This document shows positions 1-10,440 of a DNA stretch of 64,000 bases, one piece after another. Each line of letters begins with the position of its first letter. Within the stretch, counting starts at the first letter, position 1. This DNA is from Dactylorhiza incarnata (taxonomy: Eukaryota > Streptophyta > Magnoliopsida > Asparagales > Orchidaceae). The notes under the pieces were generated by a model. It did no database searches and had not been told where the DNA came from. It was given only the letters and a program-made list of their open reading frames with translations. The stretch covers positions 22,860,001 to 22,924,000 of the forward strand of contig JAWHQI010000004.1 in assembly GCA_033032865.1 (NCBI GenBank). Direction: 5' to 3'. The translations under genes and the position numbers were made by a program.

Positions 1-199
1 CAATACTTGTTACTTTGTCAGCCTCTTCAGAGATCAACCTGACCCACCGTCTATGAAAGCCCGACAGCGGAATCGATCTGGGGCACTCTAGCATCAAAGA
101 ACTTGTTACCTCGCCAGCCTCTCCAGAGATCAACCTGACCCACCATCTATGAGTGCCCGATAGCGAAATCGATCTGAGGCACTCCAGCATCAATACTTG
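1..199. repeat. 94-bp minisatellite, left part
   Basis: About two tandem units with a spacing of 96 and 94 bp (the ACTTG word recurs at 5, 101 and 195). Each unit carries the same blocks: CCAGCCTCTCCAGAGATCAA, then an ACCCACC word, then CGATCTGGGGCACTC. The array continues after the Sirevirus at 11980, so that element inserted into it. It lies directly downstream of the Tat-like integrase (minus strand), where Tat elements are known to carry variable tandem repeats in the 3' untranslated region. I infer that it belongs to the Tat element. Confidence 0.85.
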
Positions 200-1207
200 T
201 GTTGGAACAACCCTATTACTAATTTGGGCTAGGATCACTATATGTTGATTAGGATCTGTATTGACCCCAATGTATAGCCTTAGGGTCAAGTTTTAGGCTA
301 ATTAGATTAGCAGAACTTAGGAAAATTCAAGCTCTACACATGGCAAGTGGTGTTCGACGAATGACCAGATTTGTTCGACAAATTGCTTCCAACAGACTGA
401 AGAAATTCACAGTTCCAGCAGTCGACAAATTCTAAGCCAGCACTCGACAAATGACTAGCAGCGGTCAACAAATTCTAAGCCAGCGCTCGACAAATGACTA
501 GCGGTGGTCGACAAATTCTAGCCAGCGCTCGACAAATTGCTTTCTGACGTTCAGACTTATATTCTCAGTGGATGTCAGTTCTCTGAACTCAAATCAGCAA
601 AATAACGGATATATTTATTTCTCCTTGGACGTATTCAGGCAGCCAAGTAAGGATATCTTTCTCATTTATTATATCCTTATATTCCTTCTATTCCAAGAAG
701 AAGAATAGCCGTTGACATTTAATGCCAAAGGCATCTTTCTCGACAAAAGGAATTAAAAGGACCTTCCAAAATCGTTTTGGGTCGCTACCTGGTTCCAAGA
801 AGGAATTAAGTCAGAAGAAGACATTCCTTAAAGAGACAGAAGATTTGAATTTGAAAATATATACATACTTTTATCAGAAGAAAAGAAATATAGAACAGCA
901 AGAACTGAGATAGTCGTTTTTGGTGAGAGAAATAAAGAAAAACTTCACCATCACTTTCTCTCTCCTGTGATCACAGAACAAGGAGGATAGAAGAAGTTTT
1001 TCAGAAGAAGAAGAAGAAGAAAATACACTATTCTTTTTTCAGCATTCTTCTTCATCAAGGCAGCATCTTCATCATTCTGAGAACACCACTTAATCTCTTA
1101 GATCTGCTGTAAGATAAAGTCTTTCAAGAGCAACAATAATCTGAAGATTAATTTCTTCCAGATCATCTGCTACAAAGACTTCTATTTGAGAAAGCTCTGT
1201 CCACAAA

Positions 1208-1240
1208 GCTGTCATCAACTCTCATCAGACAGGGGGAGCT
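1208..1240 (+). other. Leader hairpin with internal purine-tract-like word
   Basis: CTGTC and GACAG pair around a 14-nt loop and are followed by GGGGGAGCT. The same block is at 11449-11481, 18408-18440 and, slightly changed, 21328-21360, that is in all LTRs of two different families. It lies in the transcribed part of the LTR. The GGGGGAG word matches the core of the real purine tract. Confidence 0.55.
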
Positions 1241-1349
1241 TTCTGCTTCAACACCTTTTGTCTTCTCTCAGATCATTGACAGAGAAGAACAATCTATACC
1301 TTTTTATCTCATTCTGTACAGGGTTAATACTCCCTTCAAAAGTTTACCC

Positions 1350-1499
1350 AGTGGTGGCAAGACACCTTAACAAAAAATCCTAGTGTGGTTTTTAAGCACC
1401 TTATCATAAGCTTATTGGTGTGTGGACACCTTATCAAAAATCCCTTGGTGCCTGGGCACCTTATCAACCCTCCTAGTTGATTCCTACCAAAGGTGGTAG
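1350..1499 (+). other. Tandem series of small hairpins in the LTR leader
   Basis: Four modules of about 33 nt, each a GGTG...CACC-type stem followed by TTATCAA-like linkers. The clearest are TTGGTGTGTGGACACC at about 1415 and TTGGTGCCTGGGCACC at about 1445. A fifth hairpin, CTACCAAAGGTGGTAG, is at 1484-1499. The partner LTR has it at 11590-11740, and the non-autonomous element has a diverged version at 18579-18729 and 21499-21650. Stems change but pairing is kept, which suggests RNA structure. Confidence 0.55.
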
Positions 1500-1699
1500 A
1501 AGAGTAGACGTACCCAGATTTATTGGGGAACTACTATAGCTCCTTGTGTCTTCTGTGCTTGATTATCTCTGTGTGCTTGTGCTGTGTGTCCTTTATTATT
1601 TCTGTAGTTTTCTATAACTACAGAACATATATACACATATACTTAAACAGTAGTTTAATTTCCGCTATAAAACGTATTAAAAATTTTAATACTCTATTC

Positions 1700-1733
<34 letters not shown>

Positions 1734-1767
1734 TAGAGTAATTTAAGATCTGACCTCCACTTTCAAT

Positions 1768-1779
1768 TGGTATCAGAGG
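1768..1779 (+). other. Primer binding site (initiator tRNA-Met)
   Basis: TGGTATCAGAGG, two bases beyond the LTR end. It is complementary to the 3' end of initiator tRNA-Met, the usual primer of copia elements; the canonical last base is C rather than G. Confidence 0.9.
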
Positions 1780-1881
1780 GGTGTTAATTCTTTACAGGCT
1801 AACACCTGAATCACAAAGATCAACCAGATCTTAATTTTTCTAAGAGTTTCCTTCTCTAGAATCTTATCTTATTTAAAACTC

Positions 1882-3926
1882 ATGACACAAAACAAGGAGT
1901 ATTCCAGCACAAGACCTCCTATGTGCAATCTCAATAAGTTTGCACTATGGAAAGCAAGGATTAGGCTTTATATGAACTCCATTGATGAGGAGATTTTTAA
2001 TGTTATTCTTACAGGACCTCCTGCACCTACAGCATCAGCTAGTACTGCTACAACAACAGACAACACTGCTGTTCCACCTCCTGAGTGGACTGAGGCTCAG
2101 AATAAGCAGAGAAATGCAGATGCAAAGGCCATGAACATTCTGGCCCTAACTATGTCAGATGACATATTCCAGAAAGTAGTTGAGTGCACCTCAACAAAAG
2201 AAATCTAGGAATCTCTCAACAACATGGTGGCAGGCTCAGCAGATGAAAGAAAAGATAGAAGATCTCACCTGATCTCTCAATATGAGAACTTCAAGAAGGG
2301 AGAATCAGAAAATGTAGCTGATATGTACAATAGGCTCAGCCTCATAATAAATGAGCTGAAGTCTCTGGACAAAGTGATCTAACTCACAGAGATCAATGAC
2401 AAAATTCTTATGTGCTTTCCCAGTACATGGGACTCTAGAATCTGGCCAATCAAAGAAGCCAGAAGTCTCAATGAGATCATCACTGAAGCTCTGTTTGGCA
2501 AGCTCAAATCTTATGAGCAGCTCATCAAAACTAGGGAAACTGAAGAATCCACTTCATCCCCAGCACCCTAGAAGGAAAGAAGCATAGCCTTCAAGGCTGC
2601 AGAAGATAAAGGAAAAGCTCCTGACAAAGAGGAGTTTATGAGCCTGTTAGCCAAAAGATTCTATAAGATGGCTAAGAAAGACTTCAGAAAACTGCTATCC
2701 AGAAGTCATGACAAGCCAAGGTATGACATAAATCATTCTAATGAAATCATATGTTTTGTCTGCAGGAAACCAGGACACATTGCTCCTGAATGTCCAGAGA
2801 TTCAACACAAGAAGGAAAGAAGGAAAGAAGAAAAGAAAAGGAAGAAAAGAAGGGCTCCAACAAATCTTCCTCCCACTCTCACAAGAAGAAGGGAAGAGGA
2901 TTTATAGCAACATTCTGGAGTGAAACAGAATCTGAATCAGAACCTTAATCTTGCTCCTCTGATGAAGAAGAAACAAAAGAAGACAGCCAATGCTTAATGG
3001 CTATTTATGACTCAGACAATGAGTCACAATCAGCATCATCATCCAGCTCCAGTGATGATGAAGAAGAAAAAATTTTTTGCATGATGGTAATCAATGCCTC
3101 AACTAACAATTCTGATGAAGAGAAATCAGAATCAGAAACAGAAGATGATATTGATCAGGTATTATCTGACTTTGATTTCACTTCTATTGAATTCAAAGAT
3201 GATTTCAAAACTCTTTGCCAAGACTTAATAAAATCTGAGAAAGAAATAATCTCTCTCAGAACTAAGTTAGTTGAAATGAACAATATAAGTGAAGAGAATG
3301 GAAATCTTAAGAAAGATTTGGCTGCCTCCAGAGAACACATTACTACTCTTGAGAGTACGTTATCTGAAGCCAAAAAGTTTAAAGGATCCCTCAATGGGAG
3401 AAGTATCAAGCTGATGGACATCACAAGCACTGTCAATGCTAGATTTTATAATAGCAAACTGGGCTTGGGTGCCTCATCAAGAGAGCCATCTCTGATTAAG
3501 AGAAACATCCTCTCCACACCCATAAAATTCATTTCTGCTAAAAGCAAAGAAGCTGCAGAAAGAAATAAAGACATTTCAAGCAAGTTTGTTAAGGATAAAA
3601 GAATTCAGAAGAATTCGTCGAACGACACTCGACAAAAGGATTCAAATCTGTCGAACGAGGCTCGACGAAAACTGAGAACAGATTTTCAGTATAGTTATAA
3701 AATGAACAATAATCGACGAATTTAATCAAATTCCTCGAACAAGCACTATACAGAAAACTCTAAGAATTCTAATCCTAAATACACTAAAAATCCTTTTACT
3801 GAGTGGACTATACCTCCAAGGAGATATCATCCACAAGGCTACAAGGATCAGCCTGAAATGACATTTATTTCTGAATTTTGTGGTAACATAAAAGGGCCCA
3901 AGGTAGTCTGGGTCAAAAACAACTAG
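1882..3926 (+). pseudogene. gag: Sirevirus gag (broken)
   Basis: Gag forms the virus-like particle and packages the RNA. ATG at 1882 opens a UBN2-like N-terminal domain (motifs FALWKARIRLYMNS, then NIQ-like helices). A TAG at 2206 stands where TGG is expected. Further breaks follow near 2382 and 2570. The zinc knuckle CFVCRKPGHIAPEC (CX2CX4HX4C) is at 2756-2797. From 2997 comes a serine/aspartate-rich acidic stretch and a predicted coiled coil (about 3180-3420), typical of Sirevirus Gag tails. After a TAA at 3723 the same frame continues through a GPK-VWVK signature to a TAG at 3924, which lies in frame with pol. Confidence 0.85.
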
Positions 3927-4500
3927 TTTATGTTTTTGTCTTTGCAGGTACACAACCATCCAAGATTAAATCAAAAATGGTACTTGGAAAGTGGATGCTC
4001 AAAGCATATGACAGGGAACAAGGCCAACCTGATAAACTACAAGGCAAAACTTGGACCCAAGGTGATCTTTGGAGACTCAAACTGTGGACAAACCAAAGGC
4101 TATGGTCAAATTAAAGTTGGAACAATAACATTCAAGGAAGTAACCTATGTCAAAGGTCTAAAGCACAACCTCATCAGCATAAGTCAGTTATGTGATGAAG
4201 GTTATCAGGTAACATTTAATAAATCAGAATGCATCTTTAAATCATCTGATAATGTTATTGTTCTATTAAGAATTAGACAAGGAAATATATATTTAGTAAA
4301 CTTCAACTCATCTAAATAAGAAATTTGTTTATTTAATGAGTTAAGCAAATCTAGTGAATTATGTCATAAGAGATTAGGACATGTAAACCTTAGGACCATT
4401 GCTAAATTAGATAAGGATAATCTTGCTAGAGGATTACCATCAGGATCATATAAGAAAGAAGGTCTTTGTAGGGCATGTCAATTAGGTAAGCAAACCAAAA
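3927..4500 (+). pseudogene. pol: Copia protease and GAG-pre-integrase region
   Basis: The frame continues directly from the gag TAG. The protease active-site block reads YLESGCSKHMTG, so the catalytic Asp of the usual DSG is Glu, which should inactivate the enzyme. The VIFGDSN and LKHNLISISQLCDEGY blocks follow. A stop at 4318 ends the open stretch; in the next part HKRLGHVN...CRACQLGKQTK gives the His-His-Cys-Cys zinc finger of the integrase N-terminus (about 4360-4490). Family assignment is secure; function in this copy is lost. Confidence 0.82.
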
Positions 4501-5610
4501 ACAGCTTTAAATCATTATACTTGCTACATATGGACCTTTCTGGACCTATTGCAATAAAGAGCTTAGGGGGGAAGTCTTACACTCTAGTTATTGTGGAGAC
4601 TTCTCTAGATTCAATTGGGTGTTCTTTTTGAGAGAAAAGTCAAATAACTTTAAAGTTCTTACAGACTTTCTTAAGAGCATACAGATTGAGTACTCTACTG
4701 TAGTTGCATTGATCAGAAGTGATCATGGCACTAAGTTTGAGTCTCTTCTTATGCAAGAATTTTGTGAGATGGAAGGTATCAGGCATTGCTTCTCAACTCC
4801 TAGAACTCCTCAACAAAATGGGGTAGTTGAAAGGAAGAATAGAACTCTAATTGAATCAGCAAGAACATTGCTTGTAGATGCTAACTTGCCCCTATCCTTT
4901 TGGGATGAGGCTGTCAGCATAGCAAATTATGTTCTGAATAGAAGTTTGATACACAAAATTAAGGGTAAAACTCCCTATGAATTCCTTAAAGGGAAGAAAC
5001 CCAAAGTTGATTATTTTAGAACTTTTGGATGTAGATGTTTTGTTCATATCAATGATAAGAAATATCTTAAGAAATTTGAACCAAAATCTGAAGAAGGATT
5101 CTTCTTAGGATATTCAATAGTTAGTAAAGCATATAGGGTATTTAACAAATCCTCTCTTAAAATAGAAGAGTCTATGCATGTTTCCTTTGATGAAACTAAC
5201 ATGTTTTACAAGGAGAAGAACTCTTCTACCAAGAACACTTTGCAGGTACCAGCTCTATGTGAAGAGCTTAAAGGGCTAAATCTACAGACAGGAGATTCAC
5301 TGCATCCATTACCTCAAAATCTTGAAGATAGTGAAGAAGAAGATCATCCAAATCTTGTTGATTACCTGACTCAAGCAACAACAGAACATCATCCACAAGA
5401 TGTAATAGCTGAACAAATTCCCAATGAAGATACTACTGCTGAACCAACTCCAACTGCTGACCACATCATAGTCAAAGATCATCCAATTTCACAAGTGATT
5501 GGTGATATCACAGCAGGTGTTCAAACAAGGCATCAACTACACCAAAATCAGATGCATACTTGCTTTCTATCACAAGTTGAACCTCAAACCATAAAAGATG
5601 CTGAACAAGA
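4501..5610 (+). pseudogene. pol: Copia integrase
   Basis: The catalytic core carries MDLSGP (first Asp, about 4530), IRSDHGTKF (second Asp, about 4715) and NGVVERKNRT (Glu, about 4825), so all three catalytic residues are present. A small deletion near 4593 shifts the frame just before the FSRFNWVFFLREK block at 4605-4635. Downstream come the GKTPYEFLKGKKP and FGCRCFVHI blocks typical of copia integrase C-termini, then a variable acidic linker up to about 5580. The open stretch runs 4619-5758. Confidence 0.87.
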
Positions 5611-6578
5611 TCCAAATTGGATTCTTGCAATGCAAGAGGAACTCAACCAGTTTGAAAGAAACATGGTTGGGATTTGGTTCCAAAACCAAGAGGCCATCCA
5701 GTTATTGGCACCAAGTGGGTCTTCAGGAACAAGCTTGATGATCAAGGAAATATTGTGAGAAATAAAGCAAGATTGGTAGCTCAAGGATATTCACAGGAAG
5801 AAGGCATAGATTATGATCAGACATTTGCCCCTGTTGCAAGGCTTGAAGCTATAAGGATTTTCTTGGCCTTTGTTGCATTCAAGAAGTTTAAGGTATATCA
5901 AATGGATGTAAAAAGTGTTTTTCTCAATGGAGACATCAAAGAAGAAGTCTATGTGGAACAACCACCAGGTTTCATCTCTCCAACTCATTCCTCCTATGTA
6001 TTCAAACTTAATAAAGCTCTCTATGGTCTCAAACAAGCTCCCAGAGCATGGTATGAGACTTTAGCTAATTTTCACTTAGAAAACAATTTCTGTAGAGGCA
6101 TGGTAGACAAAACATTATTTTACAAAGTACATAAAAATCAAACTCTACTAGTTCAAATATATGTAGATGACATTATCTTTGGATCTACTGATTCAAATTT
6201 GTGCAAAAGATTTTCCAATCTAATGCAATCAAGATTTGAAATGAGTAGTATGGGTGAATTATCTTACTCCTTGGTCTTCAAGTGAAGCAAACCCCATCAG
6301 GAATCTTCATCTCTCAATCTAAGTATGCTAAGGAATTAGTGAAAAGATTTGGAATGTCTGATTCTTCTACTATGAAAACACCCATGGCCTCTAATGCTAT
6401 TATTAATACTGATGAATCAGGGAAACCTGTTGATCAGAAACTGTACAGGGCAATTGTTGGCTCTCTACTCTATTTAACAGCCAGTAGGCCAGACATAATG
6501 TTTGCTACATGCATTTGTGCTAGGTTTCAAGTTGATCCTAAAGAATCTCATCTTACTTTTGTAAAAAGAATTTTATGA
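5611..6578 (+). pseudogene. pol: Copia reverse transcriptase
   Basis: RVT_2 domain in two open stretches (5674-6285, 6282-6578), with frameshifts near 5660 and 6275. Visible motifs are [28 protein letters not shown] with the first catalytic Asp, [14 protein letters not shown], and [10 protein letters not shown] with the catalytic Asp pair at about 6160. ESHLTFVKRIL leads into RNase H. The polymerase active site is therefore intact in sequence, but the frame is not. Confidence 0.9.
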
Positions 6579-7112
6579 TATATAAAGGGTTGCCCTAATC
6601 TGGGACTTTGGTATCCAACAACATCTGAATTTGAATTAACTGGATTCTCAGACTCAGATTATGCTGGATGCAGGGTAGATAGGAAAAGTACATCAGGAAC
6701 TTGTCATTTTCTTGGTGATAGGCTTGTGTCTTGGTTTTGTAAGAAACAAACATCTGTGTCTACATCAATAGCTGAAGCTGAATACTTAGATGCTGGCAGC
6801 TGCTGCTCACAGATATTGTGGATTCAAAATCAGCTCCTAGACTATGGTGTCAACTTAAATAATTCAGTTATATTTTGTGACAACACTAGTGCAATATCTA
6901 TAGCACAAAATGCAGTTCTCCATAGTAGGACTAAACACATAGAAATTAGGCACCACTTCCTCAGGAACAATGTTGATAAAAAGAAAATTTGCTTATAATT
7001 CATTTCTACTGATTTGCAAAGAGCTGATATTTTTACCAAGCCCCTGGATGAAAAGAAGCACATCTTCTTTATAAATCAACTAGGAATGATAGATGGAGAT
7101 TCAATCTGCTAA
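6579..7112 (+). pseudogene. pol: Copia RNase H
   Basis: The domain follows RT with the blocks FSDSDYAGC (first Asp), SWFCKKQTSVSTSIAEAEY (Glu region), CDNTSAISIAQN (Asp) and RTKHIEIRHHFLR. It ends ADIFTKPLDEKK...GMIDGDSIC at a TAA at 7110. Breaks occur near 6577 and 6998. The pol stop is 360 nt upstream of the extra ORF, so readthrough from pol into that ORF is not possible here. Confidence 0.85.
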
Positions 7113-7472
7113 AAATTAAGTATTTCTATTTTTCTCACAAATTGTCGAACGAAGAACGACAAATTTGAATCATTTATCAAACGGTGGTCTCTGAAACCTC
7201 TTAAACGCAGAGTCAGTTAAGACAATTTCACTTGTCGAACGACGGTCGACGAAAAAGATGCTCTCATCGAACGCTTTCAGACAAAGAAATAAAGCCTTTT
7301 CGACTTCTAATTTTATTAGGTTTTGTCGAACAGTGGTTTACGAATGCGCCCTCATTCTTTGACCCTTCTATATAAGCCTTATTTTATCTTATTCTAAGCA
7401 TTGCGCCTACAGAAATCGTCTTTCCCTCCAGTTCCCCTATGCACTTGATCTTCAACTTTCTTTGCAGGAACA
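7113..7472 (+). promoter_or_regulatory. Internal promoter-like block before the extra ORF
   Basis: Non-coding. It carries about five imperfect copies of a TGTCGAACG...GTCGACGAAA motif (near 7143, 7176, 7233, 7265 and 7324) resembling the TCGACAAAT words of this element's LTR. A TATATAA box follows at 7369-7375, and the ATG lies at 7473. The same layout stands before the extra ORF of element E (62747-63114), including a shared TTTGAC...TATATAA stretch. A pyrimidine run ending TTTGCAG at 7455-7467 could instead be a splice acceptor. Confidence 0.55.
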
Positions 7473-10257
7473 ATGACGATTCCTCAGGCCTCTCTGCACC
7501 TAATGAAGTTTGACGCAGGTTTCGACATTGACATGTACTCGTTTGCACAGTCAGACCAAATCTACAAGGATATTCTTCAAATGCTGGATGAACAACATCT
7601 AAGGAAGCTTCTAAGCACCAGACAGAAGATAGCTGTTGCAGAGATAAAAGAATGGGTTTACACTGCAAAACCAGTCGATGAAAGCTTGTCGGGAACAATC
7701 TCAGGTCATCATGTCTCTCTCTCTCTCCCACCATCCTTTCTGAAATCTTGGGTTTTAAAATGGTGAAGATGAATTAGACATAAGCTTAAATGAATTTGAT
7801 GAAGCTTTAGTCAAAATGGGGCATTTGATTGGAAACCCTAGCCACCTTCTGAAAAAGAACCTGTCTCCGGACTACAAGTTCAAAGCAGATATTGATGGAA
7901 ATGTCTTGCTGAGCAAGACTTCTGGGCATGACTATATCAGTAGGCACCAATTTCTGTTAATGGTGGCCTTAATGGAGAAGAAGAAAGTCAACTGTGGATC
8001 AATTCTTTTTGAATTGATTAAAAAGAAAAACTCTAAAGACAATGTATGCTTTGGAAGAATTTTAGGGATTTTTTTGCAGGAAAGGCATCCAGAGCTTCTG
8101 GTGTCACCAAAAGTAACAATAAATGCCAGCAAGAGGCTGACCTCATCACTCTTTGCTAAATGGGATAGAGTAATTCCCAAGAAGAATACAGGAGATGAGG
8201 CCTCCAGAAAAAGGAAAGCTTCTGAGGACACAAGGACTGATCAAGTCACTCCCCCTACCCTTCTAGAAGATCCTTCCTCAATTCCTCCTTCCTCTCATAT
8301 TCTCTCTCCACCTGCTCAACTTTCTCCTGCACATTCTCATTCTTCATCCCCTCCTTCAACTGCAATACCACCCATCAATGATATTCCACTCTCAACTGCC
8401 CATATCAGTGATGCTCCACCTCCTCCTCTATCTTCAGAACCACTACCTACCACACCTCCCTCTCCAATACACAATGAATATCATTCACCTATTCATTCTC
8501 CTAGTCCAATCCATCTAGACATTCCCACACATACCACTAACATCAGCAATATCATTCCTCCAATATCATCTCCATCCACTTCACAACCATCCTCTAGTCA
8601 TCCACCAGATTATCCATCCCTCAATCTCTCCTCTATTGCTGATCAAGTTTTTGATCTTATCCTTCCTAAAATAAGCCAGCTCCTGGATGCAAAACTTGCT
8701 CCAGTTCTTCAGGCACTTTTTACTTTATCTGCTAAAATAGCTTCTCTTCCCTCCTCCACTACAGTCCCTTCTTCTAGGGGCCTAGATTCAGGCTGCCCTG
8801 AAGCTAGGCAGGGGGAGATGTCCTATGAAGAAGCTCCAGAAATAGAAGAAACTCCAGAAGAAGATACAGAAGTTACAATTTTTGATACAGATATAATTGA
8901 TTCAGCTACACAAGTTATAGAAGAAATAAATAATATATGCATTCATCCATTCTGTGATTTATATAGCTTATTATCAAAATTTGATGTCACATATACTTCA
9001 AGGGTATCACCAAAGGTATACATAGAGGACCTATCAAAGACTCTGATATGCCTTCCTCAGAAGACTCATTCTGATATCATACAAAATTACATCTCCTCTA
9101 TTCCTTCATTCACTATTCAAGACATTCAAATAAAGGATCACTCTGCAGAATATGAAGATGATCTTGCAGAATTTCTTGATGATACAACAGCCTCACAAAT
9201 TACTTCTTCACCTCCAAATCCTGTATGGAATGAAGAACCAATGCCAAGCTTTGATGGAATCTGGAAAGAAGCAGATGCAGAGTTTGACAAAGCTGAAGAA
9301 GAAAGATTAAAGGCTCGTGAAGCAATCAAGAGAATTGATGATTTATACAATAAGCCAATCTCATCTTCTGACTCTGATGATGATGATGACAACAGTGATT
9401 CTGATGATACACATTCAAAGAAAAGAAAGAAAAGAACAGCTAAGTCAAAGGCTGCTCCCAAGCCCCCAAATCCAAATAATGACATTCCTCTGTACATTTT
9501 GTATAATGTTCCTCTTGATGAGAAAACTCCTCACGGGATGAAGCTCTCCGGAAATGAGAACAATAGGAGGAAGAAATTCAAGAAGACTGGTTACATCCCT
9601 GACAAACCAGTCAAGCACAATCATCCTCCTCCTCCTCCTCCAGCAACTGGTGCAACAGGATCATCAGGTGTTTCATCTTCCTCTCAGAAGCCAAGCTCTC
9701 AACATTCTGGGAGACCTGGAAGTTCTAGTGGTTCTCAAGCCTCTGGATCAGCCAGTGCTCCTTTCTCTAAGAAATCAGCACCTATCCTTCAAGAAAGTCA
9801 AACCTTTTCTTCTTCTCAAATATCTTCAGAATACAAACTTCACATATTTGATGGATCTCTCCATAGAGATAGAGTACCTCAAAAGGTCACTCAAGACAAA
9901 AATGATTCAGAATATATTTATTACTTTCCAGATCCAGAAGAAGAGAAAATCTATCAGATGGCAAGACTGAGAGAAACAATTGCATATGCATAGATTAAAA
10001 AGGCTAAAGCAGAAGGCAAAGACTTCTCAGGTTTCTCAACCATGTCAGAGTACAGAAGAAAAGAACTTGAAAAATACAAAACAGTTAAAGCATTCAATGC
10101 TGAGGAATATATTGATATGCACCCAGAAGCATTTATCCCTCATGTCAAAGAACAGAAAATCATTGGAGCTCAAGATTTGTTTATCAGCAAAAAGAAATCA
10201 GAAGACCCCAACAGGAAAATCATATTCAAGCCACCTTCTCAGGACAAAAAGTCTTAA
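7473..10257 (+). pseudogene. Extra (env-like) ORF downstream of pol
   Basis: Open stretches 7473-7766, 7816-9993 and 10042-10257 form one protein of about 920 residues interrupted by an indel in a TC run near 7720, a one-base loss near 7759 and a TAG at 9991 (same frame on both sides, CAG expected). The N-terminal ~190 residues are globular and helical and vaguely resemble the 'putative plant transposon protein' domain. A Ser/Pro-rich region (8230-8800) and acidic stretches follow, then SDSDDDDDNSDSDD next to KKRKKRTAKSK at about 9418, a possible nuclear localisation signal. A Pro/Ser linker and a charged conserved C-terminus close it. I see no signal peptide and no convincing membrane helix, so 'envelope' is positional only. 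Confidence 0.72.
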
Positions 10258-10440
10258 ATAAATTGCTTGGTTATGAATGTAAAGTTTCTAAACTCAAAGC
10301 ATTTATTTTTTTATCTTATCTGATGATCAATTTTAATCTATCAGATAAATTTCATTTCATTGTTGCTCTATTGTTTATACTTTCTGCTGTATCAATTTAA
10401 TTATTTGTCAAATAGTATCCTAACCCAAATAGGGGGAGAT
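10258..10440 (+). other. 3' untranslated tail and polypurine tract
   Basis: AT-rich tail without a gene. The polypurine tract AGGGGGAGAT at 10431-10440 directly abuts the 3' LTR and primes plus-strand DNA synthesis. Confidence 0.9.

Larger units (their letters stand above)
200..1765 (+). repeat. 5' LTR of element 1
   Basis: 1566 bp, TG...CA termini, matched by 10441-11979. The upstream part (350-540) carries repeated TCGACAAAT / GCGCTCGACAAATGAC words. The downstream part contains a hairpin block (1208-1240), a hairpin series (1350-1499) and, at 1701-1731, a run of 31 C followed by CTCTAG, against 7 C in the partner LTR. Short ORFs at 722-913 and 1186-1383 recur in the other LTR but look like chance leader ORFs. 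Confidence 0.93.

Noticed and set aside
722..1383. Short ORFs 722-913 and 1186-1383 in the element 1 LTR, repeated at 10963-11154 and 11427-11624
   Set aside because: Short, low-complexity, within the LTR leader; no known protein and no sign of protein-level conservation.
1766..1780. tRNA gene fragments at primer sites
   Set aside because: These are 12-18-nt complements of tRNA ends; no cloverleaf is encoded.
9138..9497. Minus-strand ORF of 119 codons
   Set aside because: Shadow of the acidic and serine-rich part of the extra ORF.
7473..10257. Calling the extra ORF an envelope gene
   Set aside because: No signal peptide, membrane helix or fusion motif is visible; only the position after pol fits.
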